A stretch of DNA of 64,000 bases, taken from assembly GCA_963693285.1 (NCBI GenBank), contig OY848917.1, forward strand, positions 21,210,245-21,274,244, given 5' to 3'. The translations under genes were made by a program, and so were the position numbers. The stretch comes from Xestospongia muta. Lineage: Eukaryota > Porifera > Demospongiae > Haplosclerida > Petrosiidae. Below the pieces are notes generated by a model. That model made no database searches and had not been told where the DNA came from. It was given only the letters and a program-made list of their open reading frames with translations. Below are positions 10,409 through 21,723 of this stretch, in pieces (positions within the stretch are counted from its first letter, which is position 1; every line of letters begins with the position of its first letter).

Positions 10409-13400
10409 AGTTAATGTCAATGGAACAGATATTTTAATGGAGGTAGACACTGGTGCCTCACTTTCAATCATTAGTGAACAAACCTTTCATTCTATAGCAA
10501 GTCCAACAGACAAGTTACAATCGACAAACATTACACTCACCAGTTATTCAGGTGACAATCTCCATATCATGGGAACCTACGACGTTCAAGTGAGTTATAA
10601 AAGTCAGTCACAGACACTTCCATTAGTAGTAGTACAAGGCCATGGACCAAGTTTATTTGAGAGAAATTGGTTAGAAAAGATCAAGATAGACTGGAACTCT
10701 ATCTACTCACTTCAGGAACAGTCATTATTTCCTTTCATTAACAAATATAATTCTTTGTTTTCTAATTCTCTAGATTTGTTACAAGACGCAACTGCCAAAT
10801 TGTACGTCAATACAGAGGCTGCACCTAAATTTTTCAGAGCCAGACCGGTTCCCTATTGACTAAAGGATAAGACAGAAGTTGAACTCAGACGATTGCAAGA
10901 TTTAGGTATCATTACTCCAGTTCAACATTCTGAATGGGCAGCACCTATTGTTCCTATTATGAAACGAAATGGCTCGATGCGTCTCTGTGGTGATTATAAA
11001 GTCACTGTCAACAAAGTTCTCACTTCAGATAATTATACATTACCTCGAATTGAAGATATTTTTGCTGCATTACAAGGAGGAAAGTTGTTTTCTAAATTAG
11101 ACCTCAGTCAAGCATATCAACAGTTACCTCTAGATCCAGATTCAAAGAAATTCACTACTATCAATGCTCATAAAGGTCTATTCCAATTTGACTGTTTACC
11201 ATTTGGGATTTCAACAGCTCCTAGTATTTTTCAACGTCTCATGGAAAACCTCCTCCAGGGTCTTCCAAACGTCTGTGTTTACATAGACGACATTCTAGTT
11301 TCTGGTATTAGTGAAGCAGATCACATGCAAAACTAGAACAAGTTTTGTCTCGCCTATCATCAGCTGGAATTACCTTGAAACGATCCAAATGCACCTTTGC
11401 CACCACTTCAGTGGAGTATTTAGGTCACATAATTGACAGCACAGGTTTACATCCATCACCCACGGCAATCCAGAAAGCACCTGCTCCTACCAATATCACA
11501 GAACTAAGAGCCTTTCTAGGTCTCGTCAACTATTATCACAAATTTCTGCCAAACCTATCATCTACATTGTCCCCACTTCATATACTGCTACGTAAAGGTA
11601 CTAAGTGGAATTGGACTCAGAACCAACAAATTGCTTTTGACAAAGTCAAAGAACTCCTACAATCAGATGCACTTTTAGTTCATTTTGACAGTACGAAACC
11701 ATTATTAGTATATGCTGATGCTTCTCCATATGGAGTTGGAGCTGTACTGGCGCATAAGATGCCAGACAATTCAGAAAAACCAATAGCATTTGCCTCTCAT
11801 ACTCTCACTCCAGCAGAACGTAACTACTCTCAACTAGAAAAAGAAGCTTTAGCTATCATCTACGCTGTCAAATGTTTCCACCAATATTTGTATGGTACTC
11901 ATTTCACATTATATTCAGATCACAAACTGTTAGAACGACTCTTAGATGAGTTTCAGCAAATTCCTCCATTGGCCTCAGCAAGAATTCAATGTTGGGCACT
12001 CCCCCTTGCTGCATATCAGTACACAATTAAGTACAAACCAGGAAAAAGTATGTCCACAGCTGATGTTCTTAGTAGATTACCTCTTCAAACTATTCTCTAC
12101 GATTCTCAAATTCCCCTACCAGGTGACCTTCGTCATCTCAATCATTTAGACCAGACCATTGTTACAGCATCTCAAATAAAAGTCTGGACAGACAAGGATC
12201 CTCTATTGTCTCGTGTCAGAAAACTAGTACAGTGTGGTTGGAATATTACCAACCCAACAGCTGATATCCTTCCATTTCATACAAGGTACAACACGGAATT
12301 GAGTGTTTTAGACGGATGTGTATTATTAGGTTGTCGTGTCATTATCCCTGCAGCAGAACAGGACATTGTTTTAAATCAACTTCATGAAACCCATGTAGGG
12401 ATTAATAAAATGAAAATGTTAGCTCGCTCTTACGTATGGTGGCCAGGTATTGACTCAGATATTCAACGAAATGTTCAAGGCTGTTTTACCTGTCAATCAA
12501 AATGTCCAGTCCCAGCAAAAGCACCTCTTTACTTTTGGGAATTTCCACAGAAACCATGGTCTCGTCTTCATATTGACCATGCAGGACAATTTCTAGGTAA
12601 ATATTTTTTTGTACTAATCGACGCTTATTCAAAGTGGCTCGGAGCTCATATTGTTATTTCAACCTCATCTGAAGTTACTATTCAAAAGCTACAGCAAATT
12701 TTTTCCACTCGTGGTCTCCCAGAGCAAATAGTTTCTGACAATGGACCAGCTTTCACTAGCCACAAATTTAAGGACTACATGAAGCAATGTGGTATTCATC
12801 ATATACGTACTTCACCATACCATCCAAGTTCCAATGGTCTCGCAGAACGTGCAGTTCAAACATTTAAGTCATCTTTAAAGAAACTAGAAGGCAATGTCAA
12901 AACTCGTTTATTCACATTTTTAGCTCGTTATCAGGTGACACCTATTCCACTACAGAACTGTCACCTACAGAACTCCTGATGGGAAGGAAGTTACGAACAA
13001 CATTGGATTTGATGGATCCTGATGTATCTTGTAAAGTGACTACTAAATTAACCTCTAATTCATCAAGAAAACCACCCCGCACTTTCAGTGTTGGTGACAA
13101 AGTCTTTGCTCACAACTATCATGGAAAAAAATATGGTTACCTGCTGAAATAGTTTAAGTGGTAAGTCCAGTCTCCTATAAAGTTAAAACGTCATCAAACT
13201 TGATTCTACGACGTCATATTGACCAGTTACGTACACGTTATGGACACTCAAATGAAGATACTGTTACTCAAAATGATTTGGATAATTGGACTTTTCCATC
13301 ATCTATTGATAGTAATACATTTACTCCTACAACTATATCTACCAACTCTCCACCTGCTCAATCTCAGCCAGTATGTTGTTCCTCTCGAGTTCGTAGAGCT

Positions 13401-13434
13401 GTTGACAGATATGGTCCATATGTTTCTTAGCTAG
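10380..13434 (+). pseudogene. pol: Gypsy pol: protease, RT, RNase H, integrase, disrupted
   Basis: Protease: DTGAS triad at about 10446. Reverse transcriptase: LDLSQAYQQ and YIDDIL (the YxDD catalytic box, about 11283) are visible. RNase H: YADASPYGVGAVL near 11710. Integrase: an HHCC zinc-binding region near 12380-12510, then core residues around VSDNGPAF near 12730. Breaks: TGA at 10857-10859 between protease and RT; a one-base frame change at about 11333, just after the RT active site; another frame change near 12940 at the integrase C-terminus; and another near 13140. The C-terminal tail around 13158-13430 is readable in a further frame. The order protease-RT-RNase H-integrase identifies Ty3/gypsy. 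The combination of breaks makes this a dead copy. Confidence 0.9.
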
Positions 13435-13445
13435 GTGGGGGAGAG

Positions 13446-13694
13446 TGTGGTAATTGTATACATATTCATTTTGAGTTATTATTTCTGTTAGGCCTTATTT
13501 ACTTTATTTCCGGTGAAACCTTATATGTATATATGTATATAATTTATAGTGCTGTAAAACCTTTTTAGTTTTAGTTGTTACAGTTCATTGTAGTTTGATA
13601 GTTTGTTATAGTTATAGTGTTGTTAGTTCAATTGGTTCTGTTATCAAAAGGTTATGTAAAAAAAGTTGTTTTCATCGCATACTCAGCTACAACA
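13446..13694 (+). repeat. 3' LTR
   Basis: Begins TGTGGTAATTG, ends ACAACA, and is directly followed by the ATACC target duplication. It is nine bases longer than the 5' copy because of small insertions, for example near 13546 and 13611. Confidence 0.9.
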
Positions 13695-13699
13695 ATACC

Positions 13700-14200
13700 T
13701 ACTTCAGTTTCAGGCAGACATAAATTATTCATTGTATTGTCACAACACAACTATGCAAACATTCTAAACTGTTGACAAGAACACATGGACATAAATGAAT
13801 AGATATCGATGTGCCAATGGAATTATATAACCTGTCAGATAATGTAATAGTGGAAAGAAAAATTTAATCTTAGAATAACACATTCTTTGTTTCCCAAGGA
13901 TTAAGATACTATTTCATTCACACCTTTAGATCTTTTTTGAGGAGATTTTACTAATCTTTCTGATGTCATCTTTCTATAAAGGGCTTTTCTTTGACATATC
14001 TCACTTACATTTCCAAGTTTCAATAAATCTACATATGATTATATATAATTATACTATTTATTTGTATTGTTGCAACATTCTTATTTCCTGATTCCTGCCA
14101 GATGTCTAGTTAACTTGAGTTTGAACCTTATTGCTTCAAATCATTGTTTTAGTTGACTTGTTACTGAATAGATAACCCAACCAGAGAGTTGTAGTCATAC
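13700..14200. other. Non-coding stretch
   Basis: AT-rich sequence with no recognised gene or repeat structure. It separates the retrotransposon from the ACSBG-like exon copy. Confidence 0.5.
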
Positions 14201-14929
14201 CATTATAGATGCCATGAAAGTGATAAACCACTCAGGAGAATTGAAGCCTAAAATAGGTACTCCATGATGAGCTTCCAAACCAAGCTTGATCATAGACTGC
14301 TGCCTTTTCAACATCATCAAGATACTGATTATAGGTCCAGGTTATCCATACATCATTCCACTTCACTTTGAGAGCAGGACAATGTCCAAACTTTGAGACA
14401 GCTTGTTTAAAGGCTTCATTGACAGTCACAGGAGGAATAGAAGCAGGACCAGTTAATGATACCTGTGAGATATGGAAACTACATAGAATGTAGGAAAGTA
14501 TAAAGAGATATAATTCTAGCAAGACAGTGTTGCAGCTGGTATTACTGCTTTCGAAAACAAAGCCATAAACATGGAAACAACAACTGGCTAGCACATCATT
14601 GATTTCATTTACTGATTTTTCTTAAACTAAGGCAACAACATTCACAGACTAATCAATCAGAACAATTAAGTTAGAAAGACTTGACGTTTTGACCACTATG
14701 ACACTTGGCCAAGATTGTATTCAATTAATAGAATCTCGTTATGGAACAATTTATATCAAAAAGGTCAGTATTTCAAAAGGGTCACATGTATAATAGAAGA
14801 TACCTAGTAATACACAAGTATGTACAACATATAACGAAGACATTAGATGATATTGCCAAAAAGAGATGTATAAAACTAACCTGAATAGTCGCTTTCACAT
14901 CTGGTTCTACTACTGTCCAGTGCTGCCAT
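14201..14929 (-). pseudogene. Decayed duplicate of ACSBG-like exons 1 and 2
   Basis: Exon 2 (14201-14462) is almost identical to the intact exon at 52423-52686 but is 262 rather than 264 bp. A 2-bp deletion in the run encoding EKAAKSM shifts the frame, so the reading after DDVEKAA is lost. Exon 1 (14881-14929) retains the ATG and the donor site, but an internal deletion of about 8 bp and a 3-bp insertion put it out of frame. No equivalent of exon 3 is seen. The flanking non-coding sequence, for example around 14930-15005 and 53260-53325, is also related, so this is a segmental duplicate rather than a retrocopy. Confidence 0.8.
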
Positions 14930-15717
14930 TGATACTTGAGAGTGACCATATAAATAAGTAAAATTGAGATTCACTTCCTGTCACAATTGTATATAGACAT
15001 CCGGTCACATGATAATTTACATGGTTCTTTCATTTTTATTTGTTCCAGTAACACAGTACAGATTACACTATTTAGATCATTGATAAAAAGGTATGTATGC
15101 CTACAGCTCTTTAATTTAATTAAATAGCATTTATACACATGGCTATTTATATTATGACATGTCTAACAACCATATACTTTAAATATCTAGTTGTATTGGG
15201 GTTTGGAGAAGACTAAAAACCATAAGGATGAAAATCAACTAATTTAAAACGACTGACAAGATATTGATCACAACTGTTCTGAAATGGTATCTCATATAAA
15301 TGTAAATGATATGAATAATCTTGAACTTTATGAATTTTGACTTGAAATATGATCTGAGAGTCTGTGCATAGAATGGTTGTGACTTCTCCAAATATTGGTT
15401 GCTCATCTTCTGTTCCAATTATGACAGCACATGAAGATTAAACAAAACATGATCCACTTTAACCCAGTTTGTACTGTGAAAAAAAGACATAATGTATGGC
15501 ATAACAATGAATATATACATATAGATAGATTGTTAGATAAATATGGATGGTAATATAGATAAATGAACTCCTTAAAATTAGCTAAATTGAAAGCCACAAT
15601 CATCAAAATAATTATAGAAAATACCTGTAAACATCTGGTGGAAGTTGTGGTTCATCATTACACCAAGAATAATGGTACAGTAGGAATGGCTATTGTACAG
15701 CCTAAAAATATACATAA

Positions 15718-18226
15718 TTAATAGCTACTTTGTGTTAACTTAATATTCATCACCTGGGCCAGTCTCCATGTATCCCACTTAGAATTCAGTGATAAGTAAC
15801 ATTGATGAAGTTGATACCAAAGAACTAAAAAATAGCAAATGTTAGTAAAGTTTCCCGTTACATTACACAAATGCTTAAAGAGTTTGTGTTTAGCTTCAAA
15901 TCTGGTAGTTTGGAAATGAACCAATGGCACATACCTATAGATATAGTTCTTAAAAATAGGTAAACATTTATAAGGTCTTACTTTAAAATGAGGTGTAGCA
16001 AGTGAACCAATTATGTATTTCAGTGTGATGGACGCTGGATACAAAGACTTAAATGACAAGTGGTGATCAGAAATTAATGACTCCCAAGTATCCACAGAGG
16101 TGTCATGGAATTTTTTCAGAAAACAAAATGTCTACGATTTCAACCAAACAAAGAAAGTTAAACCAATATTCATCTTATGTATCTATTAGATAACCAACAA
16201 ATGGAAGAAACCGAGCCAATGTCCACATTTGCATAGGTAGAAAATGCAACCAAAAAAGTACATACAGACCAACTCAACCTGCTCAATAATACATACACTG
16301 TTACATTGAGCATGTAGTAAATAAAAGCTAGTAAGATCTAAGCCATAATAAAGTTATTCTATTTAATGCCCATACCACATGTCAAGAATACAAAAATACA
16401 ATAATACAATAATAAAACTTACCATATTGTCGTAATCGTAATCCCTGAGATTGAGGATGGTTTGTCAGAGTCAGTGAAACCCAAGTTAATAAGTATTAAA
16501 TTCTCATCAACCTTGTCAAGAGAAAATAACTTCTCTTCATTCACAAAGTGCTACAGTAATTTTTACCATCACTTTAAGATACACAAATCAACTTACATTC
16601 ACCATAAATTTCATGTCCATTGGTATTATTCCCTCCAGTAGGTCATGCATCAGGTCTGGAACAAGTATAGATGTAACATCGAAATAGTTAAGTTTGCTTA
16701 ATACTGATTTTCTGTTTACACCAAAGACTAATTGAGAAACGGGTAGAAAGCTCAGGAATGGATTCAATCAAGTCACAATGATACCTGTAACCTTCGGGGC
16801 TTCTTAATTCAAAGTAGCATTCATTAAACTATCAGACAAAAATAACAGAGTCAATGGTAATGTTACTATGCTACCTTACCTTTGTTTGAATGTCAGAATC
16901 ACAAATTCGGCACTTTCTAAATGCTGTTGGACTTTCTTTAAAACCTCCAATAGCTTTGACTAGCAGGATTATCTGCATATACAAGTGACACAGTGCCTCT
17001 AATTTTTTGTTTGTCCGTTGATCGTGAATTGTACTCCATCTTCCCGAAACATATATGAGGATACAGAAATATAATTTTAACAACCTACTGACTCAAATAA
17101 CTTGATGTTATTTACAAATGGTTGAAGCATTTTATTAATTCCATGCTTTGCAATTAAAGATGACTTAACTAGAGCAAGCAATTTGATACTTCCAACCTTA
17201 GAATGATATTTTGGATTGATGTTTCAAATCATAAAATAGAATCCTATTACCTCATTATAATTATGTAACATGTTTTATATAATATAAATACCTAATTTAT
17301 GTTTCTTTCAATAAGAGCCAAGAGGGTTCCACACTTCTAATTCATCATAATATAAAATAATTTGTAGGGCTGTGTGATCTCTGGAATATAGTAAATGATC
17401 ATTCAAAGTTGTCCCATCACAATAGTCACACAAAACTTCAGTATTGGCATTTACATGTCCATGAAGTATCTATTCAAATTAGAAAAATTAACCAATATTC
17501 TTTCTAGAGCTATATATACAATTAGTATAACCAGTATTTACCTTTTGTAAAAACTGTGTATCATTTAACATGTTCTGAAGAGTAAGTAGTAGTGGTACAT
17601 ATATGAGCTCTTCTTTTATAAACAATCCTTTGTTTTCTTTCACTCTGTCTTTGAACTTGGTGTTGTTCAAGGACTATCCTTCTAGGTTCCTATATAAGAC
17701 AAACTCTTTTGATCAATTTATATGTACACATTTATGTATTATATTATGACTACATACAATTAAGCCAAATAATTCTTTAAAGAACTGAAGTTGCTGATGA
17801 AACATTTGGAGACCATCAAAAAGTTTTGTGTGCTTTCCAGTAAAAACAGAATCCAAACCATCAATGTCAGTAAGGTTGATTCAATTTATTAAAAGAACTA
17901 AAGTCAGTTTATATCTCATCTGTGAAACAGCAACATCAATTAAATATGAGACATCTTGCACTATACCTAAAGTAGCAGCACAAGTGAGACTCCTAGTTTC
18001 ACTTGTTTTTAGAACTCATTATATTCTTAATGTCAATTACTGGTAGATCATTACTTATACTGTGGACATCAGGGGAATTGTGTTCAAAGATATCATTAGA
18101 TGAGATCATAGTCTCTGCTTCTCTATTACTCTCTAATTCAATTCCATCATGAAAATAATTAACACTTTCACAGTGTTTTAAAATATGATTCTGATATTGC
18201 TGAGAAGTCTGGAAGGCCACACCCAT
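15718..18226 (-). pseudogene. Uncharacterised repeated multi-exon gene family member
   Basis: A series of minus-strand exons separated by short introns can be read. From 5' (high coordinate): 18226-17999, a Cys/His-poor remnant of a zinc-finger-like N-terminus followed by an acidic part; 18000-17760; 17670-17540 with LIYVPLLLTLQNML; 17470-17330 with DYCDGTTLNDH and QIILYYDELEVWNPLGS; about 16990-16880 with AIGGFKESP and paired Cys; about 16660-16590 with PDLMHDLLEGIIPMDM; and 16095-15720 with VHFQTTRFEAKHKLFKH. These motifs match, from memory, a widespread uncharacterised family in fish, cnidarians and sponges with C2H2-like N-termini. In-frame stops (for example near 17885) mark it as decayed. 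Function unknown; high copy number suggests domesticated or passenger transposon sequence. Confidence 0.6.
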
Positions 18227-18560
18227 TTAAAGAGGGGTCTTCTGGGAGAGCATGGGTAGAAGGCTTTTTAAAGCAGCATCCAAGTTTAACTTTACGTACA
18301 CCTCAGCCTTTATCTCGAGTAAGGGCTCTAAATGCGAGTGATGAAGTTGTGAAAGAGTTTTTGGAAAACTGGGTGGTCTATATGGTAGACTCAATTTGTT
18401 TTCTAAACCCATGCAGATTTTTAATCTTGATGAGTCAGGCATAAGTACTGTTTACAGACCAGGGAAAAAATTCACCGAACTTGGTCGTAAGAATGTTCGG
18501 GTAGTAACATCTGGCAAGCGTGGGAAGACTCACATTTTGCTTGTATGCACAAACATTCTG
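18195..18560 (+). pseudogene. Pogo-type (CENP-B/Tigger-like) transposase fragment
   Basis: On the plus strand the sequence reads as a CENP-B-type HTH segment (AWVEGFLKQHPSLTLRTPQP) followed, after a frame change near 18355-18365, by the start of a DDE_1 catalytic domain. That domain includes IFNLDESG, carrying the first catalytic Asp, and KNVRVVTSGKRGKTH. The rest of the catalytic domain is absent. The fragment directly abuts, in opposite orientation, the N-terminal exon of the 15.7-18.2 kb gene, so it may have truncated that gene. Confidence 0.75.
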
Positions 18561-18649
18561 TGTTGGTTGACATTATCTCACAGTTTCCACATGAACATTT
18601 ATCATAGTTTTATAAAAGTAATATACATTGCAGAGAAACGTACCAGCTC

Positions 18650-18875
18650 AAATTTGAAACCCTCTCAAGATTCTCTTCTTCTGATCTGTCATTATCATTG
18701 CTGCCATTTGATATAGTATCTTCCATTGGTTCATAAAGGTATCATTGTATTCCACCATTCAGCCTATCATCATAATTACTGTTATTATCATCTTCAAATT
18801 CTGAAGAATATGACAAGTCCAAACAGTAAGTTTCAGAATCAGAACCATTTTCTTGTTCAACAACTTCAGTCATTT
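18650..18875 (-). pseudogene. Acidic exon remnant, possibly same repeated family
   Basis: Minus-strand reading from an ATG near 18872 gives a Ser/Asp/Glu-rich segment with SYSSEFEDDNN and then IQ-stop-YLYEPME. The latter resembles the IQPYxYEP motif seen in many repeated sponge and cnidarian genes. One stop interrupts it. It lies upstream of, and in the same orientation as, the 15.7-18.2 kb gene and could be its displaced first exon. Confidence 0.3.
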
Positions 18876-18899
18876 TAGCACTCTTACCAATGTTTGTCT

Positions 18900-20150
18900 A
18901 TAGTCTACAAAGCCCCTTTCTACGTCATCGTGTGGTTACACCCACTACAGGAAGTAAATCTTTAATTTGTAGTCATCTCAGTTTCAGTGATTTTTATAAA
19001 ATAAAGTAATGCACAATTTTCATCAATGAGATGTGAACTATTCGTGTTAAAGGAGTTAGCTTAAAAAAATGAAAAATATGTGCATCCAATTTTCACTGTA
19101 GCCTCCCTATAAGCAATAGTATCCTTTAGAGGCATTTATCATAGAGAAGCTTATCTTGGTTGTGTCAACCACTAATACAACAATAAGAAATCTTTTAGTT
19201 CCCTCAGGAGGTGAAGTGATATTTAGGATCTAATATGACATAGGTACGACTAAACCACATTATGGTACTTTATGTCCACAAAGAAAAACTTGACTGTATT
19301 TCACTAACAGACGTCAAAGACTTCATAGCAGATCATAAATCTAGACTCTTGTTTTGGTAGATTCAATTAATTAACATTTTATTTCAAAAAGTTAACCGCC
19401 ATCATGTATAATTAATTAACCAGACCAAATTTTCTTCTAGATTGGCTTCTTTCTGTGTTGTATCTGAAGAAAATATGCACTTAACAAATAGCATTTGTGG
19501 ATGATGTCATTTTTCTGGGTGTGGCTCTCATTCGAGCACGTGTCGGATATGGCTGGTGTTTCTACTGAGTTCTCATTTGACAGTGTAATTTGAGGTCATC
19601 ACACAATCTGTTTGGCCCTGTTCTTGAACCACCAGACTTTAATTTCGATTCCCATTCGACGTAGCTGTCAAAACTCTGCGTGGAGCTGCTCTCATATTGC
19701 TTATTAATAATTCATTAAGCACTTAATAAAAAAGTGTTCTGACCAAGATAAATTTGTGCGCTTAACAAACAGTATGTGTTTAATAACCATATGCGCCTAA
19801 CAACCAGCAAATACGGTAAGAGGTCAAGTAAAAGGACTATTTAACACAGTAAAAATATAACATTATTTTTGTATTAAGTACTTTTGTGTAGTTACTATGT
19901 AGGGATGTCCATACTAGGTGATCACAAAACTACACTTGTATATGCATTGTGTTGCATTCTTGGTGTCACATTGCGTAGCATAGCATCAATGCTATTCATA
20001 TAAACAAGCACTCATGAGAACTAAAACTCCGCCCTGTTTTAATGCCAATTTTAAAATAACACAGGTAACAATAAGACATCCATATTAAGAACTAATTTCC
20101 TGAATGGTGACAATGACTCCATAACAATGAATTCAACCATTTATGTATAT
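18900..20150. other. Non-coding stretch
   Basis: No gene recognised on either strand. It contains short phrases about 6- and 4-base repeats only. Confidence 0.45.
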
Positions 20151-20153
20151 CAA

Positions 20154-20487
20154 CCACACCCTCCGTAGTGGGAATTTGTAGTAATGTGTGAATCACAACA
20201 CCTCAATGTTACCACACCCTAATGTTACCACACCCTCTCTAGTGGGAATTTGTAGTTATGTGTGAATCACAACACCTCAATGTTACCACACCCTCCATAG
20301 TGGGAATTTGTAGTTATGTGTGAATCACAACACCTCAATGTTACCACACCCTAATGTTACCACACCCTCTCTAGTGGGAATTTGTAGTTATGTGTGAATC
20401 ACAACACCTCAATGTAACCACACCCTAATGTTACCACACCCTCCATAGTGGGAATTTGTAGTTATGTGTGAATCACAACACCTCAAA
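20154..20487 (+). repeat. Minisatellite, five copies
   Basis: The phrase GGGAATTTGTAG...TGTGAATCACAACACCTCA occurs five times in direct orientation, each introduced by ACCACACCCTC. An optional 16-bp block ACCACACCCTAATGTT is inserted before some copies, so unit length alternates between about 58 and about 74 bp. Copies are nearly identical, which implies recent amplification. The spacing and lack of unique spacers rule out CRISPR. Confidence 0.9.
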
Positions 20488-21720
20488 GTAAACAATTCAA
20501 TGAATATTTTCAGATAATTTCAAGAATTGATGAATATAGCTTGTCAGAGTTGAGAAGAGTCACTTATTAAAAAAGGTGTTGTATGCATGGAATGCATATA
20601 ATAGGTGAGGTATTTCCTCACCTATTTAATGCAATTAGTGGCTGTAGTGCTGAAGTGCATTTTAATTTTATTCATTATATGTTCATGTGTATGTGCATGT
20701 CATACAAACACACCTCATTTTCTCTCGTGTTCATGAAGATGTCAAAGCACTTTTTTGAAAAGACATGTAAATAATGTTTGTACTTTAAGTACTTTTGAAA
20801 GTACTTGTACTTGTGCTTCAAGTACAAGTATTTAGTACTTGACTCCAACCCTGATTACAAGTACAAATCGCATTGTCAAAAAACAAATAGTGAATCATGG
20901 CGCTACATTTCTACACATAGCAATGATCAAATCATAAAATTCTTATTGTTGTACTATTAATAGGATCTGGATCTAGTTGATAAAACTCAATACTCAAGTA
21001 CTAGTAATAGCAAAACTGTTAGAAGCCAATAGAAAACACTAAATCCTGAGCTTTTTGAATGGAGTATAGGGTTCAAATTCAGTTAGTAATAGTAAAATAT
21101 ATACTTAATTAGGAAGCAGAATACTTGCAACAGTTGACAGTTACATTTTGTTGTTGAAATGTCTGGTTAATTTCTATAAACTATGCCAATGGCTATTAAG
21201 AAAAAAGACAGCTTGAGTTTAACCATAGATACATTAAAAGGGAGGATTGGAAACAGAAGCTTACTCACGTGATCATTCCCATATAATTTATATGACTGGG
21301 TGGTACACCTTTCATCTTCTCCGTGTTACGCCTCCGATCCACTACGATCACCAGCTGTTTGTCCCTTTTTTGGAAAAATCAAAGTGAGTAGATACCTTAG
21401 AAAGACATATTTATGAAGGATATAACCTCCCCTGTGGACCTCTGACTAACTTTTGTTTTTTGGCCGTAAATACTGAGGCTATGATGTCTTTTTACCATGT
21501 TTTGTCCCGTTTTGTCCCCATAACTATCCTCAGGAGCAACTCTGTTATTTGAAACTTTCAACTTAAATTTAGACTGAAAAGAAAAATAGACTAGTAGTAT
21601 TTTTGTTATAGGTATGCCACATTGTTTCAGACTCAGTCACAAAAAAGACAGGGCCTGAGCTAAGAAACAGAAAGTAATTATAAATCTGTTACAAAATTAA
21701 TACTCATTTATTGTATAAGG
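20488..21720. other. Non-coding, with an AGTACTT-rich palindromic patch
   Basis: At 20775-20860 the motifs AAGTAC and GTACTT alternate, followed by GACTCCAACCCTG. This arrangement is common in subterminal regions of hAT-type elements. The rest contains no recognised gene. Confidence 0.4.
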
Positions 21721-21723
21721 TAG

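Larger units (their letters stand above)
9228..13699 (+). mobile_element. Ty3/gypsy-type LTR retrotransposon, full length but broken
   Basis: The element spans 9233-13694 and is flanked by a 5-bp target-site duplication ATACC (9228-9232 and 13695-13699). It has two LTRs and a gag with two zinc knuckles. The pol order is protease, reverse transcriptase, RNase H, integrase, which is the Ty3/gypsy order. A purine-rich tract (GGTGGGGGAGAG) precedes the 3' LTR. I count about 14 substitutions and a few small indels between the LTRs, so it is not a very recent insertion. Pol is interrupted by several stops and frame changes, so this copy is unlikely to be autonomous. No chromodomain or envelope is visible. 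Confidence 0.93.

Noticed and set aside
11946..12149. Separate small ORF within the retrotransposon
   Set aside because: Alternative frame of the RNase H/integrase region.
20154..20487. Regular repeats resembling a CRISPR array
   Set aside because: The whole unit, including the would-be spacers, is repeated. Units are about 58-74 bp and the context is eukaryotic; it is a minisatellite.
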